Assembly (NCBI RefSeq): GCF_020523625.1
Contig: NZ_JAJAQH010000005.1
Coordinates: 1-64,000 of the forward strand
Direction: 5' to 3'
Origin: Methylovorus menthalis
GTDB lineage: Bacteria; Pseudomonadota; Gammaproteobacteria; Burkholderiales; Methylophilaceae
DNA length: 64,000 bases
Below the pieces are notes generated by a model. It was not told the DNA's origin and searched no databases. It saw nothing but the letters and a program-made list of their open reading frames with translations. The position numbers and the translations under genes were made by a program. Numbering within the stretch: position 1 is the first letter of the stretch; every line of letters begins with the position of its first letter. This document shows, one piece after another, positions 57,857 through 64,000 of this stretch.

Positions 57857-58960
57857 ATGAACGTGAATGTAGTGTATCGCCTGGCGATACTGGCAGCGAG
57901 TGTGGCGGCGTTCTGGGCATTTGTCGCCCAGCAGGCCGTGGCAGAAGAGGCGCCCAAGGTGGTGCGAATAGCCGTGGTCGCCTATAACCTGGCGGGCAAG
58001 ACGTCCTACATGGGTGTGGATGCCGTGAACAATGAAGGCGGCCTTGAACAAAGCCTGGCAAAAAAAGGCATCAAGCTAGAGTGGGTGCCTGCATCGCACT
58101 CCGGCGTCGGTCCTATCATCAATGAAGCTTTTGCCAACGGCACGATTGATTTTGCGGCCTATGGCGATTTGCCGCCCATCATCCTCAATGCGGCTAAGCC
58201 GGTCGTCCAGCTGGTGGCTCCTTGGGGCAGCAATGGCAACTCGTATCTGGTGGTCCCTGCCAATTCCACGGCCAAAAGCATTCTTGATCTCAAAGGCAAG
58301 CGCATTGCCCTGCATCGTGGCCGCCCATGGGAAGCTACTTTTGCCAGCCTGGCGGCTTCTCAAGGGTTGACCCTGAAGGATTTCAAGATTGTGAACGTGA
58401 ATCCGCAGGTGGGCGCCGCCGCGCTTGCCAGCGGTACGGTGGACGGTTTTTTCAGCCTGAATGATGCATACAACCTGCAGGATAAAGGCGTAGGTCGCAT
58501 TATCTGGTCTACCAAGACTTCGCTGACAGATCAAAAGCTGCGTGGCGGCATCTGGGCCACCAACGATTTTGTGAACAAATACCCAGAAATTACCCAGCTG
58601 GTGGTGAATGCCTATGTCAAAACCAGCTACTGGGCATCGCAGGAAGCCAATCGTGATAAGTACATCAAGGACTACTTGAGCCTGGTGCAACCGGAGTCGG
58701 TGGTTCGCCGCGATTACGAAAGCGACGCCGTGCCATGGAAAGACCGCTGGTCTCCGGTATATGACGGTCTTCTCACGGCCCATTATCAACGCTTGGCCAC
58801 TTACGCCAAAAGCTCGGGTTTGATTCGCAACGATGTGAATGTGCAGCAACTGCTGAACCCACGTTTTGTGAATCAGGCACTCAAGGATCTGGGTATCGAA
58901 CATTATTGGGTCGCGCGCGCTGCGCCGCCCCCCGTGAATGTGGCTCAAGCCAGGAACTAA
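57857..58960 (+). CDS. Sulfonate/organosulfur ABC transporter substrate-binding protein (SsuA/NrtA-like)
   Basis: A 367-aa periplasmic protein with a signal peptide (hydrophobic run 9-24, cleavage near AVAEE). The binding fold shows GVGPIINEAFANGTIDFAAYGDLP and GKRIALHRGRPWEATF, as in SsuA-type proteins. It captures an aliphatic or aromatic sulfonate-like ligand for the permeases encoded in the next operon. A strong terminator follows the gene, so it ends the first operon. Confidence 0.85.
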   Translation: MNVNVVYRLAILAASVAAFWAFVAQQAVAEEAPKVVRIAVVAYNLAGKTSYMGVDAVNNEGGLEQSLAKKGIKLEWVPASHSGVGPIINEAFANGTIDFAAYGDLPPIILNAAKPVVQLVAPWGSNGNSYLVVPANSTAKSILDLKGKRIALHRGRPWEATFASLAASQGLTLKDFKIVNVNPQVGAAALASGTVDGFFSLNDAYNLQDKGVGRIIWSTKTSLTDQKLRGGIWATNDFVNKYPEITQLVVNAYVKTSYWASQEANRDKYIKDYLSLVQPESVVRRDYESDAVPWKDRWSPVYDGLLTAHYQRLATYAKSSGLIRNDVNVQQLLNPRFVNQALKDLGIEHYWVARAAPPPVNVAQARN

Positions 58961-58965
58961 GTATC

Positions 58966-58990
58966 AAGCCGTCGCAAGACGGCTTTTTCT
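58966..58990 (+). terminator. Rho-independent terminator after the substrate-binding protein gene
   Basis: AAGCCGTC and GACGGCTT form a perfect 8-bp stem with a GCAA tetraloop, followed by a T tract. It closes the first sigma-54 operon. Confidence 0.92.
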
Positions 58991-59026
58991 TGGCTGTTGC
59001 AGGGGAAACAAAATCACCAGTATTTG

Positions 59027-59044
59027 CTGTTGCCTGGGCAACAG
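59027..59044. repeat. Palindrome upstream of second sigma-54 promoter (candidate activator site)
   Basis: CTGTTGCC and GGCAACAG are perfect 8-base arms around TG. The palindrome lies about 75-90 bases before the -24 element at 59117, the usual distance for an enhancer site. The half-site GCAACAG recurs at 55800-55806, 128 bases before the first sigma-54 promoter, and CTGTTGC recurs at 58993. It could instead be a second terminator hairpin, as a T-rich run follows. Confidence 0.5.
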
Positions 59045-59116
59045 TTGATTTTTTTATGATGAGAATGTTTTTTGTAAGGCAATGAAAATAAACAATAAAA
59101 ATTACTTACTCGCGGC

Positions 59117-59132
59117 TGGTATATGTCTTGCA
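59117..59132 (+). promoter_or_regulatory. Sigma-54 (-24/-12) promoter of the transporter-TonB operon
   Basis: TGGTATATGTCTTGCA differs from TGGCAYRNNNNTTGCW at one base, with GG and GC ten bases apart. It lies 60 bases before the ATPase gene start and after the terminator of the first operon. Confidence 0.76.
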
Positions 59133-59192
59133 TAAGCATATAGACATCCATGCTCATGCTGTTTTGGAATAAACAGTGATGGGTAAACAGAT

Positions 59193-60053
59193 ATGACGTC
59201 GCAATACGATGCGGCATTGAAAAAGAGGTTGGCAGGCATGGCAGTGACAAGAGCAGTAATCGATTTCAGGCGGAGTGAAGAGCCAAAAAATGAGGCAGAG
59301 CAACAGCCTGCGTCGTATGCGCTACAGCTGGATCACGTATCCAAAAGCTACCTCCTGCATGGCGAGCCGCTCAAGGTGCTGGATGATATCCAGCTGGATA
59401 TCCGCTCAGGCGAGTTTGTGTCTATCGTCGGCGCCAGCGGTTGCGGCAAATCGACGCTGCTGCGCCTGATCACCGGCCTTGATGCGCAGTACCAGGGGAA
59501 TATCGTTTACCAGGGCCAACGCATTTCCGGCACTTCGCTCGATCGCAGCATTGTGTTTCAGGAGCATCGGCTGTTTCCCTGGTTGACCGTGGAAGAAAAC
59601 ATTCTGCTGGCGTTCTCTGCGACCGATGTTTCGCAGGAAGAGCGCCAGGCGCGCGTCAAGGCGCAGATTGCCACGGTGGGGCTGACCGGTTTTGAGAAAG
59701 CCTATCCCCACCAGATTTCAGGCGGCATGTCACAGCGTGTCGCCATCGCCCGCGCGCTCGTGCTGCGCCCCCAGCTCTTGTTGCTGGATGAGCCATTTGG
59801 CGCTCTGGACGTATTGACCCGCATGAAGCTGCAACACGAATTGCAGCGCCTGTGGGAGCAAGAAGGTTTAACCACCGTGCTGGTGACGCATGATGTGGAA
59901 GAAGCCGTGTTTCTGGGCGACCGCATTGTGGTGATGACATCACACCCTGGCCGTATAAAACGCATTGTTCCAGTGAAACTGCCACGTCCGCGCATACGCT
60001 CGGCGAGCGAGTTTCAGCGCATACGTGACGATGTATTGAGCGATTTTATTTGA
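59193..60053 (+). CDS. ABC transporter ATP-binding protein (SsuB/TauB-like)
   Basis: A 286-aa ATPase. Walker A is GASGCGKST (80-88), the Q-loop is in VFQEHRLFPWL, the signature is ISGGMSQRVAIARAL, and Walker B is LLLLDEPFGALD. It powers the two permeases encoded downstream. About 40 N-terminal residues precede the ABC fold; an ATG at 59238 would remove 15 of them. It belongs to the nitrate/sulfonate/taurine subgroup. Confidence 0.9.
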   Translation: MTSQYDAALKKRLAGMAVTRAVIDFRRSEEPKNEAEQQPASYALQLDHVSKSYLLHGEPLKVLDDIQLDIRSGEFVSIVGASGCGKSTLLRLITGLDAQYQGNIVYQGQRISGTSLDRSIVFQEHRLFPWLTVEENILLAFSATDVSQEERQARVKAQIATVGLTGFEKAYPHQISGGMSQRVAIARALVLRPQLLLLDEPFGALDVLTRMKLQHELQRLWEQEGLTTVLVTHDVEEAVFLGDRIVVMTSHPGRIKRIVPVKLPRPRIRSASEFQRIRDDVLSDFI

Positions 60054-60094
60054 TATGCGCAACTCACCAATTACTTATCGAAAGGAGAAAGGTC

Positions 60095-60934
60095 ATGTCT
60101 AGTCTTTCGAGTTACCCGGCAAGTTATACGAAATCTGGCGCCTTGCCGGATATTCAGGAAAATTTATCGGTTCTTAAGGACGCTGTTGCCCGTGCTGTCT
60201 CGGATGGAGGCGAACGTTTTGGGCTTTATCGCAGTCGTGCCCTGGACCAGCTGGAAAGCTCCGGCAAGTGGCTGACACAACGTAACAGCGGCATCGTGGC
60301 GCTGGTGGTGATCGCGCACATTGTCGGTATTTCTGCCTATCTGGAATCACAACGCGTGCCGCCAAAACCGCCCGCACCCAAAGAGGTCGTGATCGAATTT
60401 ATCAAGCCAGCGCCCAAGATTGAGCCTGAAAAGAAAATCGAGCCGCCACCTCCGCCACCGCCGCCCAAGGTCGAGCGTAAACCGCAGCCTGCCAAGCCAG
60501 TCCCGGCATTGAGGACCGCGCCTGCCGAGCCGGATATCAAACCCAGTGACATGACCGTGCAGGAAAACACCACGGCGCAGCATACGCCAGAGCCCGTGCA
60601 AGCGGTGCCTACGCCACCGCCAGCGCCACCCGCGCCCAAGGAAGAGCCACTGACAGAAGCCTTGGGCTATGCCGGGTATCTTAACAATCCGCCGCCAGAA
60701 TACCCCGCGTTTGCCCAGCGTCAGGGCTGGGAGGGCAAGGTGATTCTGCGTGTGCGTGTATTGGCCAACGGCAAGCCAGGAGCCGTGGAAGTGAAGCAAT
60801 CCAGCGGTCGCAAGACACTGGATGAAGCCGCCCTCGAAGTGGTGAAAAACTGGGTATTTGCTCCGGCCAAGCGTGGGAGCACCCCCGTCGATGGTTGGGC
60901 CACCGTGCCTATCGAATTCAGGCTGGCCAAATAA
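60095..60934 (+). CDS. TonB-like energy transducer
   Basis: A 279-aa TonB. The transmembrane helix (GIVALVVIAHIVGISAYL) lies at about residues 66-83, so some 65 residues precede it, more than in usual TonB. A Pro/Lys/Glu-rich spacer (about 85-190) and a C-terminal TonB box-binding domain (YPAFAQRQGWEGKVILRVRV to the end) follow. The start is set by AAGGAG ten bases upstream. It lies in the same operon as ExbB, ExbD and the ABC genes, so it probably drives a dedicated outer-membrane receptor for the organosulfur ligand. Confidence 0.87.
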   Translation: MSSLSSYPASYTKSGALPDIQENLSVLKDAVARAVSDGGERFGLYRSRALDQLESSGKWLTQRNSGIVALVVIAHIVGISAYLESQRVPPKPPAPKEVVIEFIKPAPKIEPEKKIEPPPPPPPPKVERKPQPAKPVPALRTAPAEPDIKPSDMTVQENTTAQHTPEPVQAVPTPPPAPPAPKEEPLTEALGYAGYLNNPPPEYPAFAQRQGWEGKVILRVRVLANGKPGAVEVKQSSGRKTLDEAALEVVKNWVFAPAKRGSTPVDGWATVPIEFRLAK

Positions 60935-60986
60935 GTTGGCCGCCAGATCAGTATTTATCAAATATAGCTAAGTTAAAGGAAACATC

Positions 60987-61700
60987 ATGGCAATTGTGAG
61001 TTCATCTACCTCCCTCATCGTCGATAGTGTGCTTTGGACACTGGTCGCATTTTCCGTCGTCACCTGGACTCTGTTGGCCGTCAAAGGCGTGCAGAATTTC
61101 CGCGCCGGCTATCAGAACAAACGCTACAAGCAGGCATTCTGGGCTGCGCCGGATTTACTCTCCGCGGCGGAAATCAACGATTTCAAGGGCCCAGCCGCCC
61201 GCGTGGCGCAGGCTGGTTTTAATGCCTTGCGCGATGCCGATACCCCAGGTCAGCATGATCTGAAGCATAGCGGCGAGCGTCAGGACTTGCTGGAGCGTTC
61301 GCTGCGCCAGCAGATTCTGAAAGAGCGCCGCAGCCTGGAAAGCGGCTTGGCCGTGCTTGCCAGCATTGGCAGCACTTCACCGTTCGTCGGCCTGTTTGGC
61401 ACGGTGTGGGGCATTATGCACGCGCTGACCGATATTGGTCGCCTTGGCACCGCCAGCCTGGAAGTGGTTGCCGGGCCCATTGGTGAAGCGCTGGTCGCGA
61501 CTGGCTTGGGTATCGCGGTGGCGGTGCCTGCCGTGCTGGCCTATAACTTCTTTACCCGTCGCCTGAAGCTGGCAAGTGGCGATCTGGATGATTTCGCCGC
61601 TGACCTGATCAACCTGTCACGCAAGGTATCGTTTCGTAACAGCCGCAAGCCCGATGTGGCATCGTCTGTGGTCAACATCAAGAAAGAGGCATTCGCATAA
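60987..61700 (+). CDS. exbB: MotA/TolQ/ExbB proton channel family protein
   Basis: A 237-aa inner-membrane protein with three helices (about 12-32, 128-150, 170-195). The last two carry SIGSTSPFVGLFGTVWGIMHAL and GPIGEALVATGLGIAVAVPAV, the ExbB signature. It forms the proton channel that energises TonB. The stop overlaps the exbD start (TAATG), so the pair is translationally coupled. Confidence 0.92.
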   Translation: MAIVSSSTSLIVDSVLWTLVAFSVVTWTLLAVKGVQNFRAGYQNKRYKQAFWAAPDLLSAAEINDFKGPAARVAQAGFNALRDADTPGQHDLKHSGERQDLLERSLRQQILKERRSLESGLAVLASIGSTSPFVGLFGTVWGIMHALTDIGRLGTASLEVVAGPIGEALVATGLGIAVAVPAVLAYNFFTRRLKLASGDLDDFAADLINLSRKVSFRNSRKPDVASSVVNIKKEAFA

Positions 61701-62107
61701 TGGCATTCTCTACAAGTAACGACGCCGATGAGGTATTGAGCGAGATCAACATCACGCCACTGGTGGATGTGATGCTGGTGTTGCTGGTGGCCTTTATCGT
61801 CACCATTCCCGTGCTGAATAACGCGATTACCGTCAATCTGCCGAAAACCGCGCCCACGCAGCCTGCCGAGCAGAAAAAAGCCGTGAGCCTGAGTGTGGAT
61901 GCCCAGGGCAAGGTGTTTATCGACAAGCGTGAGCTGGCGGTGGCCGATGTCGAGCGCGAGCTGAAATCATTGCACGCTGCCGACCCTGACCTGAGCTTGC
62001 ATCTGAGCTCTGATGAATCGGTGAATTACGGTACGGTGGCCAAGGTCATGGCCGCTATCGAGCGGGCAGGGATTACCCGGCTGGCTGTATTAACCAACGC
62101 AGAATAG
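61700..62107 (+). CDS. exbD: ExbD/TolR-type biopolymer transport protein
   Basis: A 135-aa protein with one helix and the essential Asp at residue 23 in INITPLVDVMLVLLVAFIV (E. coli Asp25). The periplasmic domain ends in MAAIERAGITRLAVLTNAE, as in ExbD. It completes the TonB-ExbB-ExbD set of this operon. Confidence 0.93.
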   Translation: MAFSTSNDADEVLSEINITPLVDVMLVLLVAFIVTIPVLNNAITVNLPKTAPTQPAEQKKAVSLSVDAQGKVFIDKRELAVADVERELKSLHAADPDLSLHLSSDESVNYGTVAKVMAAIERAGITRLAVLTNAE

Positions 62108-62120
62108 CGGGCCCAGGCAA

Positions 62121-62927
62121 ATGAGTATCGGTATTCGGGCCGCCATTGGCCTTAATCGTGTGGCCGGGCGCGTGCATTATCGCCAGCTCAAGCTGGCGGC
62201 GTTTGTATCGCCCGTGCTGCTCTTGTTGGTGTGGGGCTGGGTCAGCCACCTGCAGCTGATCTCTCCGCAGTTGCTGGCATCGCCGCTGGAAGTGGCCGCC
62301 ACGTTTGGCGAATTGCTGTCTTCGGGTGAGCTGCAGGAACATCTGACCAAAAGCCTGTCGCGGCTGACATTGGGCTACAGCATTGGTGCCTCTGCGGGCT
62401 TGCTGTTTGGCATCCTGATGGCGCTCTCCCGAAACGTGGAAGCGCTGTGCGCGCCACTATTTCACGCCATACGCCAGATTCCCACTATCGCCTTGATCCC
62501 AATTTTCATCCTGCTGCTGGGCGTGGATGAAAGCTTCAAGATCGCTATTGTCATCAAGGCCTCGTTCTTCACGGTGGCGCTGGCTGCCTATGAAGCCACC
62601 AAGGGCGTGTCAGTGAACTACCTGGAAGTGGCGCGTGTGTACAAACTGCCCTGGACCACGCTGTATGGCAAGGTGATTATCCCGGCGATTTTCCCGCCGG
62701 TGCTGACGGGTTTGCGCATTGCGTTTGCCCGCTCATGGACCGTGCTGGTCGCCGCCGAGTTGCTGGTGGCAGATAGTGGCCTGGGGCAGATGATGCAGAT
62801 GGGCCGCGATATGTTCCGGCTGGATATTGTGCTGGTTGGGGTGGTGCTGACCGGGTTGATCGGTTTTTGCATTGATCGCAGTTTTAAGTGGGGTGAATCC
62901 CATCTGGTGCGCTGGCGCGTTGCCTGA
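62121..62927 (+). CDS. ABC transporter permease (SsuC-like) 1
   Basis: A 268-aa permease with about six helices. The binding-protein-dependent transport domain shows the EAA loop VSVNYLEVARVYKLPWTTLYGKVIIPAIFPPVLTG (split over about 165-200) and a proline-rich HAIRQIPTIALIPIF segment typical of SsuC/TauC. With the second permease it probably forms a heterodimer. Confidence 0.9.
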   Translation: MSIGIRAAIGLNRVAGRVHYRQLKLAAFVSPVLLLLVWGWVSHLQLISPQLLASPLEVAATFGELLSSGELQEHLTKSLSRLTLGYSIGASAGLLFGILMALSRNVEALCAPLFHAIRQIPTIALIPIFILLLGVDESFKIAIVIKASFFTVALAAYEATKGVSVNYLEVARVYKLPWTTLYGKVIIPAIFPPVLTGLRIAFARSWTVLVAAELLVADSGLGQMMQMGRDMFRLDIVLVGVVLTGLIGFCIDRSFKWGESHLVRWRVA

Positions 62928-62940
62928 GGAGTTTGTAGTC

Positions 62941-63735
62941 ATGCGTTCAATTTCTTCTGTGTTGTCCAATCTGGGCCTGGGCCGTCGTGCGGTCGGACTT
63001 ATCTTGCCCATATTGCTGCTCTTGGGCTGGCAATATATGTCCACTCGTGGCGCCTCGTTTGCCTATGCCTTTTCGTCGATATCGCAAATGCAGGAGGCCC
63101 TGCGTGAGCTGATCGCCACTGGCGACCTGCAGGTCAATCTGGCGTCTAGTTTGCAGCGGGCACTGACCGGGCTCGCCATCGGCGGCACGTTTGGCCTGGT
63201 GCTGGGCGTTTCCATGGCCAGCTCCCGCATCATCGATACCTCGGTGGGGCCGCTGTACCATATCCTGCGTCAGGTGCCGCTCATGGGCCTGGTGCCGGTG
63301 TTCAGCCTGTGGCTGGGGAATGGCGATACCGCCAAGCTGTTTATTGTTTGCCTGTCGGCGTTTTTCCCGCTGGTGCTGGCCACCTATGAAAGCCTGCGCC
63401 AGGTTGATGGCAAATTTCTGGAAGTAGGCAATGTGCTCAAGTTGAGCCGTGCGCAGCAGTTCCGGCATATCCTGCTGCCCGCTGCCTTGCCCAATATCTT
63501 TACCGGCGTTTCGTTCGCGCTGGCCATGGCGTGGTTGTCTACCATCGGTAGCGAAATTCTGTTCAATGCCGGGGCTGGTCTGGGCAATCTGATGATGAAT
63601 GCCGAAATGGCCTCGCGCATGGATATCCTGGTGGTGGTGACCATACTGATCGGCGTGGTCGGATATCTGCTGACCTTTGTGCTGTATCGCATCACGGCCT
63701 ATCTTTTCCGCTGGCGCAAAGTCGCTAGCGAGTAG
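62941..63735 (+). CDS. ABC transporter permease (SsuC-like) 2
   Basis: A 264-aa permease of the same family. ILRQVPLMGLVPVFSLWLG and the EAA loop around LEVGNVLKLSRAQQFRHILLPAALPNIFTG are visible. The start is set by GAGGAG eight to ten bases upstream; a longer frame runs back into the first permease gene. Two different permeases in place of one duplicated gene suggest a specialised transporter. Confidence 0.9.
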   Translation: MRSISSVLSNLGLGRRAVGLILPILLLLGWQYMSTRGASFAYAFSSISQMQEALRELIATGDLQVNLASSLQRALTGLAIGGTFGLVLGVSMASSRIIDTSVGPLYHILRQVPLMGLVPVFSLWLGNGDTAKLFIVCLSAFFPLVLATYESLRQVDGKFLEVGNVLKLSRAQQFRHILLPAALPNIFTGVSFALAMAWLSTIGSEILFNAGAGLGNLMMNAEMASRMDILVVVTILIGVVGYLLTFVLYRITAYLFRWRKVASE

Positions 63736-63780
63736 GCCGCCTTCACAAGAACACCCGTCCCATAACAACAATAATTCGCC

Positions 63781-64000
63781 ATGACCTACACCACCGAGTT
63801 TACTTACACCCGCTCTCCTGTTCCCACGCCATTAGGGCTGGCGATACAACTGGGCCTGCTGGAGCGGGAGTTTGCCGGGGATATCCCACTGCGCTCGCTG
63901 ATTGAGTCGGACAAACCCTCTGACCTGGTCTCGCACTTTGACCACCGGCTGCCCAATCTCTTTCGTCAGGGCGGCAATACACCCGCCATCTGGGCCAAGG
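63781..64000 (+). CDS. DszB-like protein, partial, catalytic Cys replaced by Ser
   Basis: Only the first 73 codons are in the window; the gene runs past the edge. It is a paralogue of the DszB-like protein at 56764: FTYTRSPVPTPLGLAIQLGLLE parallels FTRCPVPTATGLAHKLGWLE. The Cys is Ser12 here, while His52 and Arg62 keep the 10-residue spacing. With no nucleophile it is unlikely to be a desulfinase by the same mechanism; it may bind the ligand or carry out another step. No signal peptide is seen. Confidence 0.78.
   Translation, partial: MTYTTEFTYTRSPVPTPLGLAIQLGLLEREFAGDIPLRSLIESDKPSDLVSHFDHRLPNLFRQGGNTPAIWAK

Noticed and set aside
62947-63771. Minus-strand open frame (274 codons)
   Set aside because: Antisense to the second permease gene; Gln/His-rich shadow.
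1-64000. CRISPR arrays, insertion sequences, integrases and prophage genes
   Set aside because: No regular direct repeats with spacers, no transposase or integrase motifs seen on either strand.

Overview
The window reads as a chromosomal segment of a betaproteobacterium. A methylotroph-type lineage such as Methylophilaceae is my inference from overall gene content and protein style; no methylotrophy gene is present to prove it. It opens with the 5S gene that closes an rRNA operon, followed by the classic translation/transcription block rimP-nusA-infB-rbfA-truB-rpsO-pnp. Then come dksA, folD and a tRNA-Pro/Arg/His cluster.

From about 11.6 to 24.9 kb lies an MSHA-pilus-like or type II secretion-like machine. 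An orphan sigma-54 response regulator of the PrsR type leads it. After it come a MshM-like AAA ATPase with a SPOR-like tail, a lipoprotein secretin (MshL), a TPR protein (MshN), a MshEN-type ATPase carrying the c-di-GMP motif, the platform protein (MshG), inner-membrane assembly proteins of PilM/N, PilO and PilP character, a PilX-like protein and one prepilin. No major pilin gene and no prepilin peptidase are seen. Housekeeping genes follow: moeB, a SPFH/NfeD pair and valS. Next is a c-di-GMP-I (GEMM) riboswitch in front of a secreted protein of unknown function, then tusA and a rhodanese.

From 33.1 to 54.0 kb, all on the minus strand, is a Wzx/Wzy-type surface polysaccharide locus. Starting from its promoter-proximal end it holds GDP-colitose synthesis (gmd, a ColC/Fcl-type gene, colD) and CDP-3,6-dideoxyhexose synthesis (rfbF, rfbG, rfbH). 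A split two-subunit transketolase-like enzyme and an SDR follow, and I propose that these add a two-carbon branch to the 4-keto sugar. Then come a flippase, GT2, GT10, a polymerase candidate, two GT4 enzymes, a UDP-L-QuiNAc/L-FucNAc pathway, and a 4-reductase plus a small phosphoglycosyl transferase that probably starts the repeat unit.

From 54.5 kb to the end is an organosulfur-scavenging locus. An SfnR-like sigma-54 activator diverges from two operons, each with a visible -24/-12 promoter. The first encodes a class II aldolase-like protein, a protein resembling the DszB desulfinase with its Cys/His/Arg residues kept, and a sulfonate-type periplasmic binding protein. The second encodes an ABC ATPase, a dedicated TonB-ExbB-ExbD set, two permeases and, at the window edge, a second DszB-like protein in which the catalytic Cys is Ser.
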